Source: Algoriphagus sp. (GTDB lineage Bacteria > Bacteroidota > Bacteroidia > Cytophagales > Cyclobacteriaceae). Taken from it: a stretch of 44,802 nt of DNA. Position numbers and translations under genes: made by a program. The notes beneath the pieces were generated by a model. The model was not told the origin of the DNA. It did no database searches and worked only from the letters and a program-made list of their open reading frames with translations. The stretch's first letter is position 1. Every line of letters begins with the position of its first letter. The stretch covers positions 1 through 44,802 of the forward strand of contig JAMNXQ010000012.1 of the NCBI GenBank assembly GCA_023653075.1, written 5' to 3'. Of the stretch, positions 8,184 through 16,858 are shown one piece after another.

Positions 8184-9863
8184 TTAGAGGTTTTGCTTTT
8201 TCAATTCTTCAACGGCAAAAGCAGCTGCTCTCGCGGTCAAGGCCATGTAGGTAAGCGAAGGGTTTTGTGCTGCTGCTGAGGTCATGCAGGCTCCATCCGT
8301 CACAAACACGTTTTTGGCATCCCATACTTGGTTGTTGCCATTCAAGACCGAGGTCTTTGGATCTCTACCCATACGCGCTGTTCCCATTTCGTGGATTCCA
8401 TTTCCAAAAATGTAGCCATTGTCAAAGGTTTTCACATTTTTAAACCCTGCTACTTCGAGCATTTCTGCCGCATCGCTCATCATGTCCACGCGCATTTTCT
8501 GCTCGTTTTCTTTGATTTCCGCACTCATCACGAGGGCTTCCATTCCCCACTTGTCTTTTACGGAGTCGCTGAGTTTGATCAAGTTGTCGTGGTACGGAAG
8601 AATTTCTCCAAAGGCTGTGATGCCCATGGACCATGGTCCTGGTTCGGTGAGGGCATCTTTCATAGGACCACCTAGTCCTAGTTCGGCTACATCTCTACTC
8701 CAGCCACTGCGGCTGGCACCTCCTTGGTAGCCAAAGCCTCGGATGTAATCTCGCTTATCGCCATTCACATTTCGGAAGCGTGGGATGTACAATCCGGTAG
8801 GGCGCTTGCCAAAATAGTACTTGTCATCAAATCCTTCGTAGGTACCGCTGGCACCCAAGCGGAAATGGTGATCCATTATATTGTGTCCCAATTCGCCTGA
8901 GCTAGAACCCAACCCACCTGGCCAGATATCTGTAGCACTACGCATGAGAATGGCCGTTGAAGCGATGGTGGATGCGCAGAGGAAAATGATTTTGGCGGAA
9001 AACTCCATCGTCTGGTTTGTTTCTCCATCGATGATCTCCACGCCGGTAGCCTTCTGGCTGTTTTTGTCGTAAATCAATCTTCTGACGATAGACCAAGGGC
9101 GTAGCGTCAGCTTTCCAGTGGCCATGGCTGCAGGTAGGGTAGAAGCCTGAGTGGAGAAATAGCCTCCAAACGGACAGCCTAGGGAACACTTGTTGCGGTA
9201 TTGGCAACCTGGGCGTCCAGGTAGTGGCTGCGTAATGTTGGCAGGTCTACCGATGATCCAGTTTCGCGCGCCTTTGTAATGATCTTTGATTTTGGCTGTT
9301 CCAGCTTCTTCCACACAGTTCATCGGCATCGGTGGCTGAAATTCACCATCAGGCAATACATCTAGGCCTTCCTTTGATCCGGATACCCCAATAAATTTCT
9401 CTACATAGCTGTACCAAGGTGCAATGTCCTTGTAGCGAATTGGCCAATCCACCGCGATACCGTCCTTGGCATTGGCTTCAAAGTCCATTTCAGACCAGCG
9501 GTAGGATTGTCTACCCCAAAGCAGGGAGCGACCTCCTACCTGATAGCCTCTAAACCAGTTGAATGGTTTTTCTTCAACATAAGGGGAGTCACTTTCGTGT
9601 GCCCACCAATCCAGGTTGAGCTCATTGAGCACGTAGTCGCGCTGGAGGGTAGGGTGCTTGTCAAGTAGGTCTTGCGTTCTACGCCCTCTGTGCGGTACTT
9701 CCCAGGGTGGGAGTGTTGCTGATTTGTAATCTTTGATGTGCTCGACATTTGGGCCTCTTTCAAGAAGAAGTACGCGAAGGCCCTTCTCAGTAAGCTCTTT
9801 TGCGGCCCATCCGCCACTAATTCCTGACCCAACTACAATTGCGTCATACGCTTCATTTGCCAT
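8184..9863 (-). CDS. GMC-family FAD sugar dehydrogenase catalytic subunit
   Basis: A 559-residue flavoprotein with an N-terminal Rossmann dinucleotide motif (VVGSGISGGWAAKEL, about 10-24), GGRSLLWG (about 110), and the C-terminal GMC active site: histidine in HEMGTARMG and asparagine in AAAQNPSLTYMAL. A cysteine cluster C220-x5-C226-x3-C230 resembles the small iron-sulfur-binding segment of bacterial FAD glucose/glucoside dehydrogenases. It has no signal peptide, which fits export by piggy-back on the Tat-bearing gamma subunit encoded just downstream. With a c-type cytochrome and a DUF1080 hydrolase in the divergent operon, the best reading is a glycoside C3 dehydrogenase making 3-keto-sugars. 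Gluconate or glucose oxidation at another carbon is the alternative. Confidence 0.9.
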   Translation of the reverse strand: MANEAYDAIVVGSGISGGWAAKELTEKGLRVLLLERGPNVEHIKDYKSATLPPWEVPHRGRRTQDLLDKHPTLQRDYVLNELNLDWWAHESDSPYVEEKPFNWFRGYQVGGRSLLWGRQSYRWSEMDFEANAKDGIAVDWPIRYKDIAPWYSYVEKFIGVSGSKEGLDVLPDGEFQPPMPMNCVEEAGTAKIKDHYKGARNWIIGRPANITQPLPGRPGCQYRNKCSLGCPFGGYFSTQASTLPAAMATGKLTLRPWSIVRRLIYDKNSQKATGVEIIDGETNQTMEFSAKIIFLCASTIASTAILMRSATDIWPGGLGSSSGELGHNIMDHHFRLGASGTYEGFDDKYYFGKRPTGLYIPRFRNVNGDKRDYIRGFGYQGGASRSGWSRDVAELGLGGPMKDALTEPGPWSMGITAFGEILPYHDNLIKLSDSVKDKWGMEALVMSAEIKENEQKMRVDMMSDAAEMLEVAGFKNVKTFDNGYIFGNGIHEMGTARMGRDPKTSVLNGNNQVWDAKNVFVTDGACMTSAAAQNPSLTYMALTARAAAFAVEELKKQNL

Positions 9864-9885
9864 ATTCTGGTTTTATTTTAATTCG

Positions 9886-10758
9886 TTATACATCGCAAAC
9901 CTGCACGGCATGACCCAGTGCAGCAATTTTATTTTCTCCCTTGGGAATAAATTCATGGGAAACATAGCCTTTGAAACCCGAATCTACAATAGCCTGCATG
10001 ATGGGCGGGTAATTTATTTCTTGGCTTTCATCCAAATCATTTCTTCCTGGGTTTCCAGCCGTGTGGTAATGCCCAAAGTATTGGTGGCTGTTTCGAATGG
10101 TGCGAATGATGTCCCCCTCGTCAATTTGCATGTGGTAAATGTCAAAGAGGAGCTTGAAGTTTTCACTTCCAACACGCTTGCACAGTTCGATCCCCCAAGC
10201 AGACTTGTCACACATGTAATCTTTGTGATCTACCCGGCTATTGAGCAATTCCATGGTGATGATTACGCCGTGTTTTTCTGCTTGGCTCAGAATTTTTTTA
10301 ATTCCGATTTCGCAGTTTTTCATTCCAGTTTCATCGTCCATGCCGCGTCGATTTCCTGAAAAGGCAATGACATTCTTGTACCCTGCCTTTTGCACTAGAG
10401 GAATCAATTCTAGGTAATTTTTTTCGAGTTGGGCATGAAACTTAGGCTCGTTGAACCCATCGGCGATGCTAATCTCAGCGCCGTTGCACATGGAGCAATG
10501 GATGTCGTATTTTTTGAGGAGATCCCAGTTGGCAGGACTGATCAGGTCAATGGCACCCACCCCTACGGATTTGATTTGGGCGCAGAGCTCTTCCAAGCTA
10601 AGTGGACGCATGGACCAGGCGCAAACGCCGTGGTTGATGTTGCCCTTGAGTGCAGGCGCTCCCTTTTCTTTGAAGTCAAAGGAAGCAAGGGAACCCATGG
10701 CTGCTCCGCCAAGGATCATTTTTTTGAAGGAATCGCGTCTTCCTGAATTGAAAGTCAT
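9886..10758 (-). CDS. TIM-barrel sugar isomerase, hydroxypyruvate isomerase-like (Tat-exported?)
   Basis: A 290-residue xylose-isomerase-like TIM barrel. The N-terminus has a Tat-like GRRDSFKKMILGGAAMGS segment. The barrel carries metal-ligand contexts ELLNSR (Glu), LLFDIYHMQ (Asp-x-x-His), YFGHYHTAGNPGRNDLD and GYVSHEFIP (Glu), all characteristic of the hydroxypyruvate isomerase / 3-keto-sugar epimerase group. It lies between the MFS transporter (12 bp upstream) and the GMC gene (22 bp downstream), so it is probably co-transcribed. In this context an isomerisation or epimerisation of an oxidised sugar is likelier than hydroxypyruvate metabolism. Confidence 0.85.
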   Translation of the reverse strand: MTFNSGRRDSFKKMILGGAAMGSLASFDFKEKGAPALKGNINHGVCAWSMRPLSLEELCAQIKSVGVGAIDLISPANWDLLKKYDIHCSMCNGAEISIADGFNEPKFHAQLEKNYLELIPLVQKAGYKNVIAFSGNRRGMDDETGMKNCEIGIKKILSQAEKHGVIITMELLNSRVDHKDYMCDKSAWGIELCKRVGSENFKLLFDIYHMQIDEGDIIRTIRNSHQYFGHYHTAGNPGRNDLDESQEINYPPIMQAIVDSGFKGYVSHEFIPKGENKIAALGHAVQVCDV

Positions 10759-10770
10759 GTTGTGTAGGGG

Positions 10771-11997
10771 TTAGTTTGGGCTTTTTATTTTTTCTGGTTT
10801 GAAAACAGCTATGAAAAATAGGAAAACCAAGGCGGAAATCCCAGCGGGAATCAACCAAATTAATTTCCAATTGTGTTGCCCCGCCTCGATAAGGTAAAAA
10901 TTGGAGACTTGACCTGCTACCCAAAATCCAAAGCCCATTCCTATTCCGTAAGTGGCAAGCGTGATTAATCCTTGTGCGGCAGACTTGTATTTTTTCCCCG
11001 CATGGGCATCGGTGTAGATTTGACCGCTGACAAAAAAGAAATCGTAACAAATCCCGTGCAGAATGATGCCGGCAATCAGCATCCAGGTTCCACTGTCCGT
11101 ATCACCAAAGGCAAAGAAGAGGTAGCGGATGACCCAAGCCAACATGGCTACAGCAAGTGTTTTTTTCAAGCCAAAGCGAGTGAAGAAAAAGGGGAGAGCC
11201 ACAAGAAATAATACTTCCGACACCTGCCCCAGTGCCATTTTGCCAGTTGAGTTTTCTACGCCTAGCTCCGTTAGGAAAGGGCTGGCGTTTTGGTAGTAAA
11301 AGGCCAAGGGGATGCAGATCAGGATGGAAGAAAGGAAGAAGATGGCATAGTTTCGATGTGTGAGTAGGCGGAGTGCATCTAGGCCTAGTACCTCTTTTAA
11401 TTGAAAAGGGGCATTTGATTTCGCTTGTGGGGGAGTGGCAGGGAGGGTAAAGCTGTAGATGCCAAGCAGTAGGGATGCTCCAGCTGCCAACTTCCAGGTG
11501 TTTTGAAGCAGCCCTTCACGCAATCCCTCTTGGCTATCCCATGCCATAGTTGAGATTAAAATCCCTGCTGCTATCCAGCCAATTGTTCCCCAGATCCGAA
11601 CTCCTGAAAATTCTTTTTCAGGCTGCGCCATCTGATTGAAGGAGATGGAATTGACCAGAGCAAGGGTAGGCATAAATAAAATCATGTAGCCCAGGAGGAT
11701 GGGAAAAAAAGCAGAAAAATCTACCGCCTGGTGGAGTCCATACAGCATGACTGCTCCAACAAGATGGATGATGCCTAAAATTTTTTGTGCTTGAAAATAG
11801 CGGTCTGCGATCAGTCCCACCAAAAAAGGAGCGAGTATGGCTCCGAGAGACTGCGTAGAAAATGCTAGCGAGATATCCTGGTCTTTCGCTTGGATATTGG
11901 CGCCCAAAAAAGTGCCCATCGTCACGTACCAGGAGCCCCAGACAAAAAACTCGAGGAACATCATCAGCGAAAGTCTAATCTTGACAAAAAGGGGCAT
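10771..11997 (-). CDS. MFS transporter, NupG/XapB nucleoside-symporter-like
   Basis: A 408-residue inner-membrane protein with about 12 hydrophobic helices. The opening (MPLFVKIRLSLMMFLEFFVWGSWYVTMGTFL) and the later SFNQMA and GIWGT-like segments are typical of the nucleoside:H+ symporter branch of the major facilitator superfamily, many of whose Bacteroidota members sit in sugar catabolic operons. It is the first gene of the minus-strand operon, facing the Gfo/Idh gene across a 246-bp divergent promoter region. The likely job is uptake of the 3-keto-sugar or of the product of the periplasmic oxidation; substrate is inferred from neighbours only. Confidence 0.87.
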   Translation of the reverse strand: MPLFVKIRLSLMMFLEFFVWGSWYVTMGTFLGANIQAKDQDISLAFSTQSLGAILAPFLVGLIADRYFQAQKILGIIHLVGAVMLYGLHQAVDFSAFFPILLGYMILFMPTLALVNSISFNQMAQPEKEFSGVRIWGTIGWIAAGILISTMAWDSQEGLREGLLQNTWKLAAGASLLLGIYSFTLPATPPQAKSNAPFQLKEVLGLDALRLLTHRNYAIFFLSSILICIPLAFYYQNASPFLTELGVENSTGKMALGQVSEVLFLVALPFFFTRFGLKKTLAVAMLAWVIRYLFFAFGDTDSGTWMLIAGIILHGICYDFFFVSGQIYTDAHAGKKYKSAAQGLITLATYGIGMGFGFWVAGQVSNFYLIEAGQHNWKLIWLIPAGISALVFLFFIAVFKPEKIKSPN

Positions 11998-12243
11998 AAG
12001 CTGCGAGGGGTTAGGTTTGTACTGTTTTTTTGGAAGGAAAATTTAAAATTTTGATGTTTTTGCAGTAGTTTACCCATCTTCTTTGAGAATCTAAAGAAAG
12101 AGATCAAAAAGTTTTGATTGAGCCGTTCATAGAACAGTTAGACTGCTGGTCATAAAACCGCTGTTTTCAGCAAGGAAAGCACGAAATTTCAGTACCAATC
12201 TTGTTTTAATTTTTCACCCAAAATCCAATTTAACTTAGTACCC
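11998..12243. promoter_or_regulatory. Divergent promoter region of the glycoside-oxidation operons
   Basis: These 246 bp separate the two divergent operons and must carry both promoters. A near-perfect 16-bp palindrome ATCAAAAA/GTTTTGAT at 12103-12118 is a candidate operator. No TAnnTTTG box was confidently placed on either strand. Confidence 0.45.
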
Positions 12244-13413
12244 ATGTCGACTACAAAAAAATTGAAACTTGGCCTCGTTGGAGGTGGTCCCGGCTCATTT
12301 ATTGGAGCGATTCACTTGAATGGGGCTTTAATGGACGGTATGTTTGAATTGGTGTGTGGCGCCTTCAGTTCCGATCCCGCCAAGTCCATCCAAAAGGGCA
12401 AGGAACTTCGACTCGATCCTTCCCGTGTGTATGGGAGTTATACCGAGATGTTTGCCAAAGAATCCCAGCTACCCGAGGGAGAGCGAATGGATGTGGTGGC
12501 CATTGTGACGCCGAACAACATGCACTTTGATCCTACAGTAAAGGCGCTGCAACATGGATTTCATGTGGCTTTGGACAAGCCCTTGACGCTAAACTACAAA
12601 GAAGCTCAGGAGCTGTATCGCATCGTAAGCCAGTCCAAACAACGCTTTTTGCTAACCCATACCTACACCGGCTATCCGATGATCAAGCAGGCGCGGCAGA
12701 TGGTACAGGAAGGGATGATCGGAAAGGTCAGAAAAGTTTATGTGGAATATCCACAGGGATGGCTGTACAAGCTCCTCGAAACAGAAAACAACAAGCAGGC
12801 AGAGTGGAGAACCGATCCGAAGAGAAATGGTCTTGCGGGATGCATGGGAGATATTGGAACCCACGCCTTCAACATGGCAGAATATGTCACTGGCGAAAAA
12901 GTTTCCCAGATCTGTGCGGACCTTTACATTAAGATTGATGGTCGACCTATCGATGACGATGGGGTAGTCCTGCTTCGATTTGAAAATGGTGCATCCGGAG
13001 TATTGATGGCTTCGCAAACCGATACTGGATGTGAGAATAACCTTAAAATCCGCGTGTATGGAGAAAAAGGGGGCTTGGAGTGGGAGCAGGAATTGAATAA
13101 TTCTTTGACCGTCAGGTATCCAAATGTGCCAGCGCAGATCTTCCGCGCAGGAACAGGCTACCTAGGCTCTTTGGCACAAGAAAATACCCGTACGCCGGCA
13201 GGCCATCCTGAAGGCTATGTGGAGGCATTTGCCAATTTGTACCGCAACTTTGCGCGCTGCCTTTATGCAGATCGGGAGGGAACTACTCCAAAGTGGGAAT
13301 GGGAAGACTACCCCGGCATCGAGGATGGAATCCGTGGGATGGCATTTATCGACCATGTCTTGCGTAGCACTGAGTCGGAGCAAAAGTGGACTCCATTTAT
13401 TGTAGAGAAATAA
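12244..13413 (+). CDS. Gfo/Idh/MocA family oxidoreductase
   Basis: A 389-residue NAD(P)-dependent sugar oxidoreductase. The N-terminal Rossmann motif is GLVGGGPGSFIGAIHL (about 9-24), followed by the family hallmark DKPLTLNYKEAQEL (the EKP-type motif with catalytic Lys) and GGCMGDIGTHAFNMAEY-like residues (here LAGCMGDIGTHAFN) with the conserved Asp-x-x-x-His. There is no signal peptide, so it is cytosolic. It heads the plus-strand operon, followed 29 bp later by an isomerase. Such enzymes commonly reduce or oxidise keto-sugars or inositols; here reduction of imported 3-keto-glucose to glucose, or a similar step, is plausible but inferred from context. Confidence 0.92.
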   Translation: MSTTKKLKLGLVGGGPGSFIGAIHLNGALMDGMFELVCGAFSSDPAKSIQKGKELRLDPSRVYGSYTEMFAKESQLPEGERMDVVAIVTPNNMHFDPTVKALQHGFHVALDKPLTLNYKEAQELYRIVSQSKQRFLLTHTYTGYPMIKQARQMVQEGMIGKVRKVYVEYPQGWLYKLLETENNKQAEWRTDPKRNGLAGCMGDIGTHAFNMAEYVTGEKVSQICADLYIKIDGRPIDDDGVVLLRFENGASGVLMASQTDTGCENNLKIRVYGEKGGLEWEQELNNSLTVRYPNVPAQIFRAGTGYLGSLAQENTRTPAGHPEGYVEAFANLYRNFARCLYADREGTTPKWEWEDYPGIEDGIRGMAFIDHVLRSTESEQKWTPFIVEK

Positions 13414-13442
13414 ATTCAACTTCTAATCATTTACTAAGTCGT

Positions 13443-14495
13443 ATGAAAACAATTAAAGGCCCGGGTATCTTTTTGGCACAGTTTGCCGGCGACGCTGCCC
13501 CTTTCAATAACTTAAAAAACATCTGCCACTACATGGCAGATTTAGGATACAAGGCTGTACAAATCCCTTCTTGGGATGGACGCATGATTGACTTGCAAAA
13601 GGCTGCCGAAAGCAAAACCTACGCGGACGAAATCAAAGGGATTGTGGCTGAGACAGGAATGGAAATTTCCGAATTGTCTACGCACCTGCAAGGACAGTTG
13701 GTGGCGGTACATCCAGCCTACAACGAGCTATTTGACGGCTTTGCGCCAGCCAACCTCAAGGGAGATCTGAAAGGAAAGTCTGCCTGGGCTACGCAGCAAC
13801 TCAAGTATGCGGCGAAAGCATCTGCTAATTTGGGGCTCAATGCGCATGCAACCTTCTCTGGCGCCTTGATGTGGCACACGGTCTATCCATGGCCACAGCG
13901 ACCTGCAGGACTGGTGGAGACTGGCTTTACAGAGCTAGCCAACCGATGGATGCCTATTTTGAATGCCTTTGATGAGGTGGGAGTAGATGTATGTTACGAA
14001 TTGCACCCGGGTGAGGACTTGCACGATGGCATTACCTTCGAAATGTTTTTAGAGAAAGTTGGGGGTCACAAGCGTGCCAACATCCTATATGACCCAAGCC
14101 ATTTTGTGTTGCAGTGCTTGGATTACTTGCAGTTCATTGACTTTTACCATGAGCGCATCAAAATGTTCCACGTCAAGGATGCAGAGTTTAATCCTACCGG
14201 CAAGCAAGGAGTCTATGGTGGATTCCAGGGCTGGGTAGAGCGTGCCGGTCGATTCAGATCATTGGGAGATGGGCAAGTTGATTTTGCAGGAATATTTAGC
14301 AAACTTTCGCAGTACAATTACAGTGGCTGGGCCGTGCTGGAGTGGGAGTGTGCCATCAAGCATCCGGAGCAGGGTGCTTCAGAAGGTGCGCCATTCATCG
14401 ACTCACACCTCATTCGAGTGACTGAAAAGGCCTTTGATGACTTTGCCGGTACAGGTGCGGATGAGGCCTTTAATAGAAGAGTATTAGGAATTTAA
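13443..14495 (+). CDS. Sugar phosphate isomerase/epimerase (TIM barrel)
   Basis: A 350-residue AP-endonuclease-2-like TIM barrel, started at the ATG at 13443 (MKTIKGPGIFLAQFAGD) because the upstream extension overlaps the preceding gene. Metal-site contexts include VCYELHPGEDLHDG, ILYDPSHFVLQ (Asp-x-x-His), MFHVKDAEF and AVLEWECAIK (Glu). The family includes sugar epimerases and isomerases and is repeatedly found beside Gfo/Idh oxidoreductases in inositol and 3-keto-sugar loci. It has no signal peptide. It is the second gene of the plus-strand operon, 21 bp before the cytochrome gene. The exact substrate is unknown. Confidence 0.9.
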   Translation: MKTIKGPGIFLAQFAGDAAPFNNLKNICHYMADLGYKAVQIPSWDGRMIDLQKAAESKTYADEIKGIVAETGMEISELSTHLQGQLVAVHPAYNELFDGFAPANLKGDLKGKSAWATQQLKYAAKASANLGLNAHATFSGALMWHTVYPWPQRPAGLVETGFTELANRWMPILNAFDEVGVDVCYELHPGEDLHDGITFEMFLEKVGGHKRANILYDPSHFVLQCLDYLQFIDFYHERIKMFHVKDAEFNPTGKQGVYGGFQGWVERAGRFRSLGDGQVDFAGIFSKLSQYNYSGWAVLEWECAIKHPEQGASEGAPFIDSHLIRVTEKAFDDFAGTGADEAFNRRVLGI

Positions 14496-14516
14496 AACAA
14501 TAACCAAATCAAACCA

Positions 14517-14939
14517 ATGAAACTAAATTTTCTATCAACCAGTGTAGTAGTCCTTCTGGCAGGTTTTGCCTTTTCTTGTGGAGGTGGTGAAAAAACAGCA
14601 GAAACGAGCACTGAAACTGCTACTGCCGAAGCTGCCCCTGTGGAGGTTTCCTTAGAGGACAAGTACAAAGATGACCCTATATACATCAAGGGATTGGAAA
14701 AAGTGAAGGGCTCAGACTGTACGGGATGCCACCAGGTGGACCGCAAACTAATCGGCCCGGCTTATGCTGATGTCGCTGCCAAATACGAAAATACAGAGGC
14801 CAATGTGACCATGCTTGCCCAGAAGGTAATTGCTGGTGGTGTAGGTGTATGGGGTGAAATTCCCATGGCTGCCCATCCAAATTTGACTGAAGAGGATGCA
14901 ACCGACATGGTGCGTTACGTTTTACTTTTAAGGAAATAA
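14517..14939 (+). CDS. Class I c-type cytochrome lipoprotein
   Basis: A 140-residue exported protein with a lipoprotein signal (VVLLAGFAFSCGGGE, lipobox Cys near residue 21), a low-complexity linker rich in Thr, Ala and Glu, and one heme-binding CTGCH motif at about residues 65-69. The axial methionine is in GEIPMAAHP. The fold resembles cytochrome c551/c552 domains. In the operon it is the natural electron acceptor for the GMC dehydrogenase encoded across the divergent promoter, passing electrons to the respiratory chain. It is 3 bp from the next gene, so translation is probably coupled. Confidence 0.92.
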   Translation: MKLNFLSTSVVVLLAGFAFSCGGGEKTAETSTETATAEAAPVEVSLEDKYKDDPIYIKGLEKVKGSDCTGCHQVDRKLIGPAYADVAAKYENTEANVTMLAQKVIAGGVGVWGEIPMAAHPNLTEEDATDMVRYVLLLRK

Positions 14940-14942
14940 TCC

Positions 14943-15677
14943 ATGAAAACTAAACTCATCGCAATTCTCGCAAGTGCTGCCATCGGAATGGCATTTGTGC
15001 AGGTTGCAAAAGAAGAAAAGTCCCCACAGCCTGCCCAAGAAAATGTAGCTGCTGACTGGACGCCGCTCTTTGATGGAAAGACCTTTGCAGGTTGGTCCAA
15101 ATATGGAGGAGGAGCTGTAGGTAAGGCATGGAAAATTGAGAACGGCGAAATGTACCTGGATGCAGCGAATAAAGCGAGCTGGCAAGCAGGTGATGGAGGG
15201 GACATCGTCACTGCGGAGGAGTTTGAGAATTTTCATTTCAAGTACGAGTGGAAGATTGCTCCCAACGGAAATAGTGGGGTGATTTTTCTAGTGCATGAGG
15301 CCAAAGAATATCCTTACCCTTGGCAAACTGGCCCTGAGATGCAGGTCTTGGATAATGCGGGTCACCCAGATGCTAAAATCATCAGCCATAGAGCGGGTGA
15401 TTTGTACGATTTGATCGTGAGCAGCAAGGAGACCGTAAAGCCAGCAGGAGAGTGGAATCAAGCTGAGATCCGAATCAACAAAGGGAAGTTAGACTTCTTT
15501 TTGAACGGGGTGAATATTGTCTCTACGCAGCTCTTTACTCCAGAGTGGGAGGCATTGATTGCAAAGAGCAAGTTCAAGAGCATGCCTGGATTTGGCAAAT
15601 TCAAGAAGGGCAAAATTTCCCTTCAAGACCATGGCGATGTGGTGCACTTTCGTAATTTGATGATTAAGAAGCTTTAG
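14943..15677 (+). CDS. DUF1080 protein, 3-keto-disaccharide hydrolase-like
   Basis: A 244-residue secreted protein with an N-terminal hydrophobic signal (about 1-20). The DUF1080 hallmark is clear: WTPLFDGKTFAGWSKYGG, then AWKIENGEMYLD, NGNSGVIFLVHEA, GPEMQVLDNAGHPD and a C-terminal HFRNLMIKKL. The family has a concanavalin-like beta-sandwich, and members have been described as 3-ketoglycoside hydrolases. Presence of a GMC dehydrogenase, its cytochrome and this hydrolase in one cluster supports that role: periplasmic cleavage of C3-oxidised glycosides. It is the last gene of the plus-strand operon, with repeat-rich DNA and a terminator-like hairpin after it. Confidence 0.92.
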   Translation: MKTKLIAILASAAIGMAFVQVAKEEKSPQPAQENVAADWTPLFDGKTFAGWSKYGGGAVGKAWKIENGEMYLDAANKASWQAGDGGDIVTAEEFENFHFKYEWKIAPNGNSGVIFLVHEAKEYPYPWQTGPEMQVLDNAGHPDAKIISHRAGDLYDLIVSSKETVKPAGEWNQAEIRINKGKLDFFLNGVNIVSTQLFTPEWEALIAKSKFKSMPGFGKFKKGKISLQDHGDVVHFRNLMIKKL

Positions 15678-15678
15678 G

Positions 15679-15747
15679 AAGTACGAAGTACCATGTACCA
15701 AGTACGAATACAATGTACTTAGTACCACGTACCAGGTACAATGTATT
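15679..15747. repeat. GTAC heptamer array
   Basis: GTAC recurs with exact 7-bp spacing (GTACGAA, GTACCAT, GTACCAA, GTACGAA, then after one irregular step GTACTTA, GTACCAC, GTACCAG, GTACAAT). The three bases after each GTAC vary. The core is self-complementary, so the array reads similarly on both strands. A shorter GTAC array is at 15862-15877 and another at 16012-16040. Confidence 0.9.
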
Positions 15748-15955
15748 AGAGTCTTCTAGTTAACCACATAGGAGGCACATAGGGTTTTATTTCTATGTGT
15801 CTATGTGGTTTTTTTATTGAGAAGCTTACCTGTGGAAGGCAGGCAAGTTTAGATATGCAAAGTACCAGGTACAATGTATTAGAGTCTTCTAGTTAACCAC
15901 ATAGGCACATAGGGTTTTATTTTCTATGTGTCTATGTGGTTTTTTTATTGAGAGG
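15731..15955. repeat. Direct 133-bp-offset duplication containing terminator-like hairpins
   Basis: The segment starting ACCAGGTACAATGTATTAG at 15731 recurs at 15864 and continues through TTAACCACATAGG and CTATGTGTCTATGTGG to TTTTTTTATTGAG in both copies, with small indels. Each copy folds into a hairpin (15762-15810 and about 15893-15940) pairing AACCACATAG with CTATGTGGTT, ending in seven T residues. They can act as terminators for the DUF1080 operon. The 370 bp from 15678 to 16047 contain no gene. Confidence 0.82.
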
Positions 15956-16011
15956 AAGGCATGCAAGACGTTTCGGGAATTAGAATTCAGTTCCTAATTC
16001 GGATCCTTACT

Positions 16012-16040
16012 TGGTACTTGGTACTTCGTACAATGTACAA
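16012..16040. repeat. Second GTAC heptamer array
   Basis: GGTACTT, GGTACTT, CGTACAA and TGTACAA follow one another at 7-bp spacing immediately before the stop codon of the minus-strand TPR gene. It is the same repeat family as at 15679-15747. Confidence 0.85.
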
Positions 16041-16047
16041 TTAACAC

Positions 16048-16773
16048 TTACAACCTTGTTACATCCTCTTTCTTGATGTAGGCAATCTGTTCTTTCCATT
16101 CGATCTCGTACCAGATATCCTTGGAAGATTTGATGGTGACACGATGTCCGGGCTCCACTAGCTCCACAAAATCGCCTCCCGCTGAAGGCTCAGAGCGGAT
16201 GAGCGTAGGGCTGGAGGTAACCAATCCAGTAGAGGGGCCATTCAGAAAATTATTGATGGCAAAAATTAGCGCTAGCAACAGAATCGAGGGGCCATAAAAT
16301 CTACCCTCATTCAATTTTTTTCTTGGGGACCAAAGTCCAATCAAGGACATGATCAAAAATAAGGTGAGACCTCCTACGAGAATCTCTTTGTATTCCACCA
16401 GAAAAAGGACAAAACGCATGCCATCGCTCACTTCATAGCCCACCAATTCGGCTTGTCCTGTGAGTGTTTTGATCTTTGAAATCGTCTGAGGATTGGGGCT
16501 CAAATCATAGTACTTACTAAGGTACAAGGTTGCCCGTTCGCTATCCCCAATTCCTTCCGCAATGAAGGCCATTTTGAGCAACATGGAAGTAGAATAGATC
16601 CCAGATTGGAAGTTTACCTCGTAAATCTCCATTGCTTCCTTGTAACTTCTCTGATTAAACAAGGAATCTGCGATCATAAGTCTTGGCACATCGGCCTGAC
16701 AATGAATGCTTTGCAAGAGTAATCCGAAAAATATGGAAACTTTTATGAGAAAGATGGAATTGATTCTTGGCAT
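16048..16773 (-). CDS. TPR and SH3-like membrane protein (BatE-like)
   Basis: A 241-residue protein: signal peptide (about 1-26), tetratricopeptide-like helices (about 30-105, containing SLFNQRSYKEAMEIYEVNF and ERATLYLSKYYDLSPNP), two membrane helices (about 128-148 and 160-180), and a C-terminal bacterial SH3-like domain (about 190-241, VELVEPGHRVTIKSSKDIWYEIEW). This order matches BatE-type proteins of Bacteroidota aerotolerance operons, but no BatA-D or MoxR gene is nearby, so the label is structural only. It stands alone between repeats and a tRNA cluster. Confidence 0.8.
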   Translation of the reverse strand: MPRINSIFLIKVSIFFGLLLQSIHCQADVPRLMIADSLFNQRSYKEAMEIYEVNFQSGIYSTSMLLKMAFIAEGIGDSERATLYLSKYYDLSPNPQTISKIKTLTGQAELVGYEVSDGMRFVLFLVEYKEILVGGLTLFLIMSLIGLWSPRKKLNEGRFYGPSILLLALIFAINNFLNGPSTGLVTSSPTLIRSEPSAGGDFVELVEPGHRVTIKSSKDIWYEIEWKEQIAYIKKEDVTRL

Positions 16774-16858
16774 TTAGAATTCAGAGTCATAAATTTGCAG
16801 TCCAATTACGGCATTGAACTTTCAAAAAGCAAGTTCATTTAACCGAAATTAAGTAACC

